Below, in pieces: positions 1 to 14,000 of a DNA stretch of 64,000 nucleotides. The number at the start of each line of letters is the position of its first letter. The first letter of the stretch is position 1. This stretch comes from Pisaster brevispinus. Taxonomy: Eukaryota > Echinodermata > Asteroidea > Forcipulatida > Asteriidae. The notes under the pieces are model-generated. The model was not told the origin of the DNA, did no database searches, and saw only the letters and a program-made list of their open reading frames with translations. The stretch is from contig JAMKCF010000003.1 in the NCBI GenBank assembly GCA_023634235.1, positions 25,390,742 to 25,454,741 on the forward strand, read 5' to 3'. The position numbers were made by a program, and so were the translations under genes.

Positions 1-837
1 AATTCTTTACTCGGCCCGTGAACGTGTACTGCGTTGGAGACTAGCCAAGCTCTCTTATGAATATGGTAATTACAACAGCCATCAACGGCCAATCACAGCT
101 TGCGGAATGTTGGATAGCTTGGACTTTGGACCCTGCTGTTGTGGACCGTGCGTTGTGGGGCCCGAGCCGATGCACGTGCGGTGGATACTCGGCAGTCAGA
201 ACCATGTGTATCGTGTTTTAATGTCTGTAATACGATCGCAATTCCAATGCTGGGTTTTGGAATTCAGGCATGACTCGTCGGCTGGCTCGTTAGATCGTAT
301 TAAGTGCAGGCGAAAAACAGTTTGTGTGTAAAGGAAGCTTATACCAGTATTCGGCGCTGCCGTCGAAATTGCTTTCGTTCCGTGATTTGTCATTTTTTCG
401 GCAGGGCGGCCAATTATTTTTAGCAGGGCAGCCAATTCTTTGGCAGGGCGGCCTTAAACTTTGGGAGGGCGGCCGTTAATAGTCAAAACATTGGGACTTC
501 TTTGTACCATGGAGGATTGTCTTTGGTGTTCGTGTATTTTAGAACATTGACTTGCCGCTGACAAACGTTTAAACGGTTAACCGTTTAGAAAAGTTTCGTT
601 TAAACGGATAGTAAATTAAACGTAGGGTCACAGGCTTAGTAAACGTGTAACCGAATAATCGGTTGGTTAACCGTGTAACCGTGTAACCGTCACAGGCTTA
701 CTCACAACCAACAACTGAATTTAAAAAAAAAAGAAGTGAAGAAAAATACATTAGAACAAGATCCCAGGAATGATTTGTTAGTTTTCAATGGAAAACCGAA
801 TTGGATGTGATTTTAAATATTTTTTTTGACTTGACAG
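1..837 (+). other. Upstream intron of ATXN2
   Basis: No convincing exon. Holds a short imperfect repeat of gcagggcggcc (400-473) and a cluster of ggttaaccg/cggttaacc motifs (570-695). The first coding exon in the window starts at 838. Confidence 0.55.
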
Positions 838-909
838 GGATGCACCGTCTTACTCCAGGTGAAGTCTGGCACGATCTACGAAGGGATCTTAACTACTGTC
901 TCATCACAG
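838..909 (+). CDS. ATXN2: ATXN2 exon, LSm domain part
   Basis: 24 codons beginning GCTVLLQVKSGTIYEG, which align with the human LSm segment containing GGIYEGVF. Flanked by ttgacag and gtcagt. Both boundaries fall at phase 0, which matches my recollection of the human exon structure. Confidence 0.9.
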
Positions 910-3900
910 GTCAGTAGGTCAAAGGGCACAGGTCAAAGCCACCTGAGGTCATTCATAGTTGATTGATCTTCAGTGCTTTTTAAAATGTATTTTTCGGATG
1001 TGGAATTCCGGAGTGGGTAGGAAATACTTACTTAACAAATTTATGTTCAGAAAAAAAAATTGCAAAAAAAAAAAAACCCCAGCAGGAAAATGTTTTCCAA
1101 GCAGCTGACATGTACATGACATGGTGCATGTAGTTTGACTGGGAACCTTTTCTAATGAGCTGAAGTGGTTTGTGTTCAGCTATTATTCTTGTACCTTAGC
1201 AGCTCAAAACTTTTGCTTTGCACTGAAAAATTGTGCTTACCCAGAAGTAGTGGGTTACCAGCCAAACTACTCTAATGTGTATTGTTTATAACTGGTTCCG
1301 TGCTTGTTTAATCTTAGCAGACAAGTTGGCTTAGCATCATTTCCTGCTTAACAGCTTTATGAAATAGAGTCTTGGGCCCAGTTTCATGGCGCTGCTTACT
1401 GCAGAATTCTATGCTTACGGCTACCTGAAAGCATGTGGTACTTTTGGCCGTAAGTGCAGAATCCCGAGGCAAGCAGGGCCATGACATTGGTCACTGAATT
1501 CCCATAAGCAGTGGGAAGTGAAGTAATGAAAAAAATCATTTGTGTTGTGTTTTTTCTTTTCGTTTTGCCAACAGGCTGAGATTGTTCTGGAGGCAGCTCA
1601 TATGTTGGATCAGCCGGGTGTCAATTCCGGTGTGCCTACACTCAACAAGGTCTCGTTCAAAGCTGCTACCATTGTGTCCATCACTGCCAAGGATGTGGAC
1701 CCGGAGTTTGCTGTTAGAGGAGGTAGAGGTACGGTCTGGGATTTTTGTCGGGATTTTCTTCCCCCATGATTTGAGAATTTTCTTCAAGGATCTTCCTTTG
1801 TCTAAAATCTTTCATACAAGTATCTTTAGTTTATGGTAACACCATGTGTATGTACATCCACTTTGCTGTGTAGATTTGTCGATTCACTAAGCGAAGGTGG
1901 TAGTCCCGACTGATTTTCTACTCCTCGCCCAGAAAATAGTTAATAAGCAGGATGGTGTTTTTTTTTCAGTCGTGAGTAGTCTCCTGCATTCCGAAATCTA
2001 CTAAGCAGCAGTAGAAAAAAATAGCAAAAGAATAAATCTACACAGCAAAGTAGATATGTATACACATGGTGTTACCGCAAATGGAATACCTCATAATGCA
2101 ATTCCTCAAATCCTGTATCTTTCATGAAGATGTGAACTTAAGTCTGAGTCCCTAGGTTATATATTTATTTCTGACCATAAAGGCAAATAAAATACAAGGG
2201 AGAAGCGTCAACCGTAGGGTCATAGATTAGTTTTCGTCAACTTCATGCTGATATACAGGCAAAATTATCACTGAAAATACAACGAAAGTCACCTGTGACA
2301 GTTTCAGCTTAATACACTGCCCACTCGTTGGATCCATCCACGTTTAGCGAGGTGATGGCGGGTACCAACCACATCTCTGGCTGTAGCATTCCACGTTCGG
2401 ACACCAACCCTTAGAAATCTGAGAAAAGATTCATGCATGAATCGTTTTCTCAGATTTTCTAGAATGTCGGATCCATCAATGTTAAGCGAGGTGACAGCGG
2501 GTACCAACCACATCTCTGGCCGTAGTATTTCATGTTCGGACACCAACCCTTAGAAATCTGAGGAACGATTCATGCATGAATCGTTTCTCAGATTCAAACG
2601 TTTTTGGGTGACAAATTATCCAAACCATATTACTCCAAAGGGAATCCTTTCTGAAAATAGTTTATACTATCAACAGCTGCAGTGCTTCTCACTTAGCAAT
2701 CTGTGACCCTACCTTTAACGGAAATCGATTAATTCACTGGGGGAGGTGTGACTAGACACATACACAAATTGTGCAGTGATAAAGAAATGTAGTCTAGCAC
2801 CTTGACCTAATGCTGTGACTGTGCTCCTGCAGACGCTCTGATGACTGATGCAGAGATTGCAAGGAGGCAGAATGGCCAAGCCGGGGAGCGGGAGCTGGAA
2901 GAGTGGCAGGGAGCGACCACCGAGGGAGACAGCCTGGCGCTGGATGGTAGCGGCGATGTGGTAAGGGAGTGGATCGCTTATGAAAAATTATTATAACACT
3001 TCTTACAATTTCTGCTTTTTTTATTGGTTTCGAGCGCATCACATGATATGTCTTGTTTTTACAAGAAACCGTGAGAATGCGGCCCGCTATGGTGTAAAAA
3101 CAAGGGTACTATACCCATAGCAACCAGTGTACTGCCCCATAGCAACCAGTGTACTATATCCATATTTGAATTTTCCAGAGGGAGGAAGACCGGAGAAAAA
3201 CCCTTGTGGCATAGGAGAGATGTAGGCCACTGTTTAAGGGACCATTTCTTTGCACTAATATTTCGTCTCTTCTTGCATACTGTTTACTTTCTGAAACAAA
3301 ACTTGGGTAATTGACGTATGATTTGTGTTGCTTTTTTGTTTCAGCATTCCAACGGTTGGAGTGCGGAAGAAATGTTCAAGACCAATGAATCAAGATATGG
3401 TGTGACGTCGTCCTATGACGACTCTCTACCAGAATATACGTGAGTGCACAAGCATTTCTTGACATTTCTCGTTCCACCAGTGACGTCATAATGTAATACA
3501 CCATAAGCTAGGTTTGTCTTTGTGGGCATATCCAGAGAGAATTATTTTTAATAAAATGAGTGTCAAAAGGATATAAAAAGGGTGTGGTAACTGGTATTTT
3601 CCGATGATTTTTTTTTATTTATTAAGAAACAAACTTAGTACGACCCATATCATTGTAAAGGTAGGGTGATAGATTGGTAATATATACTAGTTAACTAATG
3701 ACCATAAAAACTTACGTGGTGAGAAGCACTGCAGCTGTTGAGAGTATAAACTGTTTGGAGGAAGAATTTGAAGTAATAAGGTTTGGATAATTTTTCGTCT
3801 GAGAAACGATTCACGCATGAATTATTTCTCGGCTTTCTGAGGTGTGGTGTCCGTTCTGCGGCCAGAGACGTGGATGGATTCGCCTGTCGTGTTTAAAAGT

Positions 3901-5039
3901 TTGTTGCACTTTTCTCAGCAAGTAGACACCGTTTTTAGCTGACATTTTGAAATGTGACTTTTATGGTATTGTTTTTTTTTCTTTCATTTTGCCTATAAAT
4001 CAGCATTCCGTCATTGAAATCTTTGACCCTACCTTTAAGTTGTTGTAAAGAATGGACAGTGCTCAGCCTCTGGTTTCTGTGTTCTTTTGTTTCAAATGGA
4101 AAACTTGTGGTTACTCATCCATGTTTGATTTTCCTGTGATCTACCTCCACACTTCTTACCTATGTTATTTCCCCTCTTTCTCCACCGTGCAGGACATCCT
4201 TGGACCAGTCGAATCCCAAGGTCTACCAAGAGAGGAAGGAGAAGGCTGAGAGGTTAGCCCGTGAAATGGAGAACAGTCCACAGGCGTCGGGAAACGTCGA
4301 GGCTGATGACATCACTGATGAAGAGGATAAGTTCAGTGCTGTGAGCAGGAGTGGTGAAGCTGCAGGCAATAGGTCAGTGGGAAGACAACGGATGCAGTCT
4401 CTGGTTTTTGTGGGTTTTTTTTTCACCATTAAAATTTCGGGGTTTTCACGCCAAGATTGAATTCAAACTTTAGCCAGTCAGTTTTTCTTGTGATTTGTTA
4501 CTTGATATTTTGAAGTAAAAAGCTGCATCGCCTTGAGGTGATCCCTGTGACTGCCGCTTCCCAGGATGTATCGTGTACTTGGGTGTGATCCCTGGCTATG
4601 TGGCAGTCAATGGGTTCTGACTGGTGCCCACTCTGACTGGCACCCAATCATAATAATTCTATCAGCTGTAACAATGCATGTTCTTTTGGACTGGTTTGTG
4701 CCAATCAGGTATATTCCTCCACACCAGAGGGAGAATACGAGAGGAGGACACCCGCCCCAGCATGCACCAGGGCCAAGGAGAACGCAAATGCAGCGGATGC
4801 CGGGCCCAGGTAGACCGATGTCCTCCCCTCACCACATTCACTCCCATTCACCCCCACATCCCCACACACAGCAGGTGCAGGGCCACCCCCACGGGCACCC
4901 TCACCAGCCCATGCAGTCGCAGCAACAGCCCCCCATTCACATGTACCCAAATCAACAGGTCAGGTTACCCCAACCTGGGCCTCAACCGTCGCTGCCCTTA
5001 CAGCAGCAGCAGGCACAACACCAACAGCCACTACAACAT

Positions 5040-5073
<34 letters not shown>

Positions 5074-8000
5074 TGCAGAAGCACCATCCTCCTCCACAGC
5101 AGCAACCGGCCCAAGTGCATCTACCCAGTCATGGGCGTACCCCTCCACAGCAGCCCGGTCAGACTCCGCCCAGGGTTCAACCACCAACTCAGTTGCCGTC
5201 TCGCCCCCTGGGGTTAGGAAGCCAGTCCCCACGCTCGTCGCCTCTTCCAAACACAGAAACATCACCAAGTAAGTAAACAAAACCACCCTATGCGGACTTG
5301 TGGAAATTTGCCTCAAACGCAATCACCCCCCCCCCCCCCCCCCCCCCGAAAACCCACAACAAAACAAACGATGCTGCAATGATCAACACAGTATCTATTT
5401 ACATGTTCAAGTGCACTTGTTAAAAGCTCAGCGTTTTGTTGGACTGTTTTTGTTTTGTGTTTTTTTTTTAGTGAAGGAACTAAAGTAGTTTCTCCCTCAC
5501 TTTATGTGACCGTTAGTATCCTAACCATAAATTCCTTACCATTGACTGTTTCATGAAGTGATTTCTTGGGGGGGGGGTTAGATATTCCTTGTTACTGACC
5601 AATTTGTGATGCGCTTAAAATAATTGACATGTATTTCTGTTTCTTGATGTGATTATTTTATTGGACTATTCCTTGTAACTTTTTCATGTGCTTTTTGTTT
5701 GCATTGTTCCTTGCCAATGACTATTTCATTATGTGATTATTTTTTAAACTAGTCCTTGTAGTAACTATTTCATGTGTTTATTTATGTGATAATATCTTGT
5801 CAGTAACTATTTCATGATTTAGCTCATTTATTGAACTATTCCTTGCAGTAAATATTTCTTGTGCTTATTTATTTGTGAGATAACTCCTTGGCAGTAACTA
5901 TTTCATGATGTAGTTTATTTGTTGAACTATTCCTTGGCAGTAACTATTTCATGTGCTTATTTATTCATGAGATATTCCTTGGCAGTAACTATTTCATGAT
6001 GTAGTTATTTGTTGAACTATTCCTTGGCAGTAACTATTTCATGATTAAGCTCATTTATTGAACTATTCCTTGCAGTAAATATTTCTTGTGCTTATTTATT
6101 TGATAATTCCTTTTCAGTAACTATTTCATGACGTAGTTTATTTGTTGAACTATTCTTTGCTGTGAATAATTTATGTGCTTGTTTATGGGATTGTTTCATG
6201 TCAGTGACTATTTTTCATGTCAATGACTGTATTATCTATGAAGCTATTCCTCACCAGTGTCTATTTTATGATGTAATTGAATGGCACTGTTCCTTGTCAG
6301 TGACTATTTCATGAATTGATTATTTAGGGCACCTTTCAAAGACCGTTTATGAAGTGGATATTTATGCGGAGCTGTCAACTCTCCCTGATTCTGCAGAAAA
6401 GCTCCCTGAAAATAATCCAGTCTCTGATGAACATGTTTGGAAATGTCCCTAATTATGGAAATTCTCTACCGATTATGTTGAATGTAATTCTTAGTATCTC
6501 CCTGATTGTTCTACAAAATCTTCCCGATTGCAAGATGCAAATGTTGACAGCTCTGTTTATGGAACCATTCCATGTCAGTGACTATTTCATGAGGTAATCA
6601 TCTGTTGGACTTTTTCCTCACAAGGTGTCAGAGAGGAAAAACCCCATGCAACAGTAACGGAAGAGAGGCAGCAACAGTCAACAGACGACAGCAGCAAGCG
6701 GAAACCAGAAACTAATCCTCCCGAGAGAACGAGTGAAAGTGCGCCACCGGCTGTCCCCGAAAAGAACCATAAAAATGGTCAGTTTTTCCCACCATTTTGT
6801 GTCTACATTTTTACCCTTACTGCGATGTGTGATAAGCACTGTGTGCTCACATGGACCGTTCCATTAGACAGCCAGAATGTTCCATTGGATGGTCGAAATC
6901 TTAACGCATTTATTCGCTACCGCACTTCGGCCCAACGACGCGCTCTAGCGGAATGGTCTGGCGGTCCAATGGATTGCAGGCATGTGCCCACGGGCACCTA
7001 CTTTTGCACCTAGATCAGGCTTCACTTTTGAGACCCCTCCCTCCTCCTAATGTATGTTGGCCCTGTACTCAATAAACTTGTTCCTACATCGTTTACAAGG
7101 CTCAGTACCATGCATGTTTTTTAACAATAATGCTCCGTAAATTGGATTAACTGTGTTTAACAAATCTTACAATTTACAATCAGGAAATTCGGGTGTCATT
7201 TGAGGTTTGGAGACTGGCACCACATCAGGTATTGTTTTTGGTTGTTCTTGTAGCATATTTTTAATATAATAACGTTCTCTCATCCTGACACAGAAAAAAC
7301 TATAGCAGAATTAAAGGAATTCAGAGACACGTTTCACGTAAGTATCCGGTAGGATTTCAGCCAGTATTTATGAAAGATTGCCAGTCCAAAAGTAGTTCTC
7401 AACTTTTTGCATTGTTTACAGCTAAATTATTCCATTTGCATCCACCTCCTCCTCCCCCCTCTAAAATATTGTAACATCAATATTCATTTTCATGAAGGCA
7501 GATTCTTGGAAAACTTCAGATGTTTTGCCAAATTGATGGTAACAATTTGATTTGTATAAATTTTTGTGGGGAAAAAAATAAATAAAAAATCTTAATTTTA
7601 ATGGACTGTCAGCGAAAAATCGGGCACTGCAAGAATAATTGTTCTCTTTGTTTGTAACACAGTACGAAAACAAGCCGGTAGAAGAAGAGCCGACGAGTAT
7701 ACCTAGTACCCAAGCTGCCTCGGAAGCCAAAGCCCCTACCACGACGGAGAAAACAACACCAACAGTGCCGCAACCTGCAGAGGAACGGGAAACCAAAGAC
7801 ATGGATACCAGGCAAGTGTTTGGAAAATCCTCACCCTCCAAAATCCCAGGCCCAGAGAGCGCATGGCCTCTGTTGCCCCTGGTCTTGGCCTTGGTGCCCC
7901 TTCAAAAGTTTCCCATAGACTTTCCAATGGAGGGTGCCCTTTGCAAAAATGAAAATGGCCTTGCCCTCTCAAAGATGAAATTCCAGGCCTGAAATCCTCC

Positions 8001-11000
8001 AAAATCCTCTTCAGGAAGTCGTGTGATTTCTGAGGATTGAAGATTGAAGGTCCTAATATCAATTGCTTGTCACCGGGCCGGGCATACTGATCTTATTGAC
8101 GTTGGTGCAAGGGATTAATATAAATTCTTCTTCACATAAATCGATAGACCCCCTCTTGCATAACGCGAAATGCTACAGGTATGCTTAGGTCACGCGCACG
8201 CTTTTACGCACAAAGAACAGCTATCGTTTAATGATCTGCCTTCTTTTGGCCTCAGTGAGGGCGCTGTTTGTGAGTGTGACGTCATATGCAAAGGTTCTAT
8301 AGACTGTGCAATTCTCGCACGTATCGAAACGAGAAAACAAGTCCAATGAAGACCATATATTGTCTTATGAAATTAAATATTCTTTTAACATTCTACTTAT
8401 ACAAAGTTCCTGAGAATAAAAATGCTCCTATAAGCAATTTTGTTTTAAATACTATATCAATTTATATATGATACAAATAATTTTTTTAAATTAACGAAGA
8501 AGCAAAATTAAAACTTTGGACAAGGCTACTTGTTGCCAGACGAATTCACGCTATAAACCATGCGTTGTAAGTAGGTAGCTGTAAGGATACTTGAGAGGAG
8601 TGATTTCATTGTTGTGAATCATTGTTGTGAATTTGTGCAACTGTTGCATCTGTTTATTGATAAACGTCAGTTGGGAATTTTTTTTAAACTGCTTATCAGT
8701 AACTGGAAACTGAGGTCAGGTCTTATTCTCCAGTTTTCTTCTTTGATTTGTTAAATTTACTTTGTGTTCATACATTTCATCACTAAATTTTACTTTCCCA
8801 ACGATACGATACAATGTATAGCCATAAACTTTGTTAAACTAAAGTGTGTACAAAAATTAGAATCGTGCAAACAAAAAACTCAGTATGGTTATGACCAACT
8901 TAGTCCCGGAAGTTCAAATACGTGTGAGACTTGCGTGGTCTATTGTGAGTTTAGAAAGGACACATGATAGAATAGTATTCAAAAAGGATTGCAATTTTAC
9001 AATTGGGATGTGGTGGAACAGTGTTGTAAATGATTGTGTTTGTTTGTTTGTTTTTGCATTACAGTTCTGGGAAAGATTCGCCCTCAAACCCCAATAAAGA
9101 CAAAGATAAACAGCTGAATCCACTAGCGAAACCCTTCGTTCCGACGGTGAGTAGTTTGTACTCGTATTCACAATTTATATTGAAAAATATAATGAAGAAA
9201 TTGGCAAAGTACGGAGAGTGCCAACATAGGGCTTGAGAGCTCAGTTGGTAGAGCGCTGGCACGTTAAACTGGAGGTCGCTGGTTCAAATCCAGCTCCAGA
9301 CAATTTTTTCTTTGTTCAACCCCAAATTATTACTTTATATCGACTTTGACATTGGCACTGATGAGATTTGAAAATGTTGGAACATTTCATTTGGAATAAT
9401 GTTATTTTATTTTGAATCCCACTTGATTGATTGATTTGTTTTTTTTTCAACCAACAGTTTACGAGAAATCATAAGACGCCCACACCCCCTAGGCCGCAGC
9501 TGAGCCCCAGTCCTGCGATGGTTCTACAGCACACCCAGCCGTATTCCCAACAGCCCAGCATGGTTCCCTTTGTCCTGTCCAGTGGGCAGGGGTACCAGGG
9601 AGCCATGCCTACGCCTCAGCAGACGGCGGTCGCTCAGGCCCAGCAGGTCAGCCACATGGCCCCGAAGCCTATGATGCCAAAGAAAGGTGAGTGGACATGG
9701 GGCCGGACGCCTGCGGCACCGATACTCACCTGCCCTCCTACTCGTGGCTACAATAGGCCGATCCATTAAGCTCCGCCCCAGTGCGTATTGACCAATCACA
9801 GCCCTGATTGCGCAACCAAAAGTCCGACATGCGTGCGCGTATGCTTGGCGTGCGCGGCAGAGTTGTGCAGAATGGCATTGGAGAGGTTCACGTGTTCTTG
9901 CTCACACGTGCGCCGTGGGCGGAGCCTAAGTGGGTCTGTCTATTTTCAGCGAGTGGACCAACAATGAGGAACCATTCAATTGTGCAGGGTTTTGTATGGC
10001 GGCACAACTGCGCACAGAATTAACTGTGTACACGAGTGTACTGTGTAGATCGCATTCTCCACGGAATAAGTATTGCAAACGGGCATAGTGGATCCACCGT
10101 TAATAAATACCTCGGAGAGTTTATGCATTCTGATTGGTCGAAGACTGGTCACGTGGGGGGTGTATTAAAACATGTGATATAATTTCTTGTGAATTTCATG
10201 CGATTTTAATTTCATACCTTCTGATTTTCAAATTCTAATCTTAATCAATATCATCTAACTTGAAATTGGTTGAAGATATATCTTAAGTGTGTACTAACTT
10301 TTTTAGGAATTGATTGATCAAATTTGATGAAGTATTTGCATGCGTATTTTACCTTGTCAAGTGTTGTCCTGTGGTTCTATTTGTACATTGTGTAAGTCTG
10401 CGTGTGCGTGGAACGGCGTAACGAAAAGTTACCGGAGAAATGGCGTAAACAAGTAATGCGCAAAACTGTGTTTCGAGACAACAGAGTGTGAAAGTTTGAT
10501 CGGTTTTCTGCCATTCATTAGTCATCATAGAGAAGGTTAAATTCTGCATGGGATTGGGAACACGTCTCTGTGGGGGGTAATTCCAGCGAAAAAATTGTAA
10601 CAGAAAGGCCAGGTTTCTTTTTTTTTGGTCAGGAGCCATTTGATTGCTTATGGCCTTTTGTTACTGGGGGTAAAAGTACTTTGTGTGACTGGAAGTAAGG
10701 TGTAGAGCCTTGCGCCCTTCTTCCGGGGCACAGGACGAAGTGGTGTTTGAATGGTTCACTTTCTGATTTCTTTTGAACTTTTATTGTTGACGTGTCGTGG
10801 CCGAGCGTTTAAAGAGCACCAGACTCAAGCTCTGGTGTTTCTGATCAGCAGAGTGTGGGTTCGAGTCCGGGTCGTGACACTTGTGTCCTTAAGCAAGACA
10901 CTTAAACCATTATTGCTGCGTCCTTCGGATGGGACGTAAAACCGTAGGTCCTGTGTGCTGTGTAATGCCTGTAAAAGAACCCAGTGACACTTATTGCTCA

Positions 11001-14000
11001 GAGAAGGGGTTTGCCCAGTGTTTCTGGCAGTGGCTGCTGAATGCGCCGCAGCACCTTGTAAACCATTAGAGGATGCTACATAAATCTGTCTCATAATTCA
11101 AAACATTCGAAAACCTGTCTTAAAATGTTTCTGTTTGTTCAAGTGCATTGAGTATCTTATGGTAGATATGTGCCAAATGTAAGACTGTATGGTATTATTC
11201 TTCTTAATATTATTGTTAAGTGAAATTAATTCTGTAATTTTCATTCTTTCAAATTTCAGTTGTCTTTAAAAATATATTTTTCCGTCAATACTTAATAATT
11301 ATAATAAAGTAGTTTTGATATAATAGTTAATAACTTGACATTATTACCCTTAAGGTGATTTGCCGGAAGCTTTTTGTATGAAGGACCACACTAGGATGTC
11401 AAAATGAAAATATCGCTCATTTTTATTCCTCAATGTCTTAACTGGTCAGGTTACGCCTTTGCTAGCTCGGCCACCAACATCCCTCACCAGCGGCCCCAGC
11501 CTCCCAATGAGCTACCGACGCTGATCCCCAATGCGTCGATGGCGGCCGGCCAGCCCTTAGTATCGCCCATGGGCTACCCACACCCCAGTCAGATGCTACA
11601 CTACCCTCCACAGCCGGGCATACCTGGCCAGCCGATGCTTCCACAGGCTGGACCCTACCAAATGTATCAAGCTAAAGTAAGTCTACATTCTTTATCCGTT
11701 TTCACACTGGGAAACTAGTTTTTCCCAGTTATCACCAGAAAATCCAGCTTTTTCAAAACCAAAACTTGAAAATAGGTGAAAGGTCCTTGAACTAAGACTT
11801 TACTGAGGTTTGCTGAAAAGCCCCAAGATGCAGCTTTAAGTCCGAACAAATTTTTGAAGGACGTGGGATGACTGGGGCTAATCCTCCTACTCTTTGTATC
11901 ATTTTTTCATTTGATGCCATTCAACGGCACAGGTTGTCTATGGTGGCAAAACTGCACAGAACTACACAGGACTGTCTGTGTGTTGTGTAGATGCTGGCAC
12001 CTTGTATTGTCATATTGCAGGCTGGCTTAGTTTATCATTGCCAAACCACAGTGGATGATATTGAATGGTCAGACAGTAGGAGGGTTGACTGTGTACTGTT
12101 GTGTAGATGCATTCACCACATGATAGTATATTGCAGGCTGGCATAGTTCAATCGTCATTCAGAATCCTAGTGGATGATATTGAACGGACAGACAGTGAGA
12201 GTGTTGACTGTAAACAGATCAGATGCTTTGACTACATGATATCATGTTGCAGGCTGGCATAGTTTATCATTCCAATCCACAGTGGATATTGAATGGTCAG
12301 ACAGTAGGAGGGTTGACTGGGTGTTATGGTGTACATGTAGATGCATGCACCAAGTAATACCATATTACAGGCCGGCTCAAAACCACAGTGGATGATATTA
12401 AATGGTCAGATTCAAAACCACAGTGGATGATATTAATAGGTCAGACAATAGGAGGGTTGACTGTGTACTGCGCAGACGCATTCACCACTTGATACCATAT
12501 TGCAGGCTGGCATAGTTTATCTATCATTCAAAACCACATTGGATAGTATTAAATCAGTCCTTCTGATTTGAAAATTCCAGGTGTGTGAAAAAAGCACACC
12601 TGGATTCTTCTAGGCGTGTGATTTTTGTGGTACTGGCTGGTCAATTTAAAGTCGGTTTTCTTAAAACTAAACAGCGGGTAGTGATGTACTTAAAACAACA
12701 TGGCAAGGGATCTTGTGAAGGTACAATTGGTTGTACACTGGACACTTTATCAACAAAATCTCCCATACACTTATTTATCTAAACACTCAAAAGTGCATAC
12801 AATTGTCGAAGCTAAAAAAATAAAAAAATAAAAAAAATAAAAATAAAAAAATGGAAGTGAAATTCACAAACTTGCGTTCTTGAACGATCTTATCCCCTAA
12901 TTTCTGCCCTTAATAATACCATGGGGTCTATTTTACCTATTTTACTTTTTTCATCAACAATCATTTTTAATGGATTCGTAAATAAAGGATCGCTTATTTA
13001 AAGCTTCTTTTGCAATACATTTTCCATTGAACGATCGGTCGAACGATCGGCCCACATTAGGGAAAATTGTGCGGCGAGAGCGATGTGTTTATGAGTACGA
13101 GGTTAACATTTTGTATAATATATCACCGGAAGGAGGTCGCGATTAGACTCCACCGCACGTCTTCTAACCCCTGGAAAATCGAGTTGTGTGTTTCCCTACT
13201 CGCCTACGTATTGTGGTATGGAACATGGAGGAGAGAGCCAGACCAACAATGTGCATGCGTGTTTTAACGTTCGTTTACTGAAATGAACGATCGCGGCTAG
13301 TAAATATCAAGACTAGGGACTTTATCGCCAGAATTTTGAAGGATTTTGAAAATAATAAACAATTAATTTTACAACGTTATTTTAATTTACAAACTATGAA
13401 GTATGATGACGCTGTAAATGTTTGCCAAGGCGTGCGTTATGGAGGGATCATGCGTGTGATTTTTCGATGTTAACGATGCAATACAGTGTGGTGTTGCCAA
13501 GGGTGAAATCTGTGATTTTTTTGTGTGCTTATTCTTGTGTGCTTATTCTTGTGTGCTTATTCTTGTTTTTTTTTTTCCTTCTCCTTACAGCATCCTGTTC
13601 CGTACAGACCAATTCAACCACAGCCAAGCATTCAAGGTGTGCCTCAGCCCACAGCTGCTCCTCATATACATACATTACCAGAGGGTAACATACCAGGAAA
13701 CTCCCCAGTGTTAGGTCAGCTTCTAATCTCAAACACACCCAATCCAGTCCAGCACTGTCTGGCCCTGAAACCGGGACACCCCCAAAAGGGGTATACGTAT
13801 CAACGCCCTCTGACCTTAGTCCACTTGCCAAATAGTGCAAGGCTTGACTACTCGCTGGCAGTACGAAATTCCTTCCCACTAGGCCCATCCTACCCAGGGG
13901 AGTTTCGCTACTTAAGGCCTCACGGACTTCTCGCGCTGTCGGGGCCGTCGTAAACGCAGGATTCCGCTCTGTAAAGAAGCGCCATTGCACTAAAGTTCCA

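Noticed and set aside
4705..5322. Ala-rich frames opposite exon 4709-5268
   Set aside because: Complement of CAG repeats; no splice sites or homology.
7639..7992. Extension of the ATXN2 frame past 7811 to 7992
   Set aside because: It enters an interspersed repeat, and the join to the PAM2 exon requires exit at 7811; intron retention cannot be excluded but is not supported.
9226..9300. tRNA gene
   Set aside because: Box A and B are intact but acceptor and anticodon stems do not pair, and related copies exist at 33905 and 34090: a SINE.
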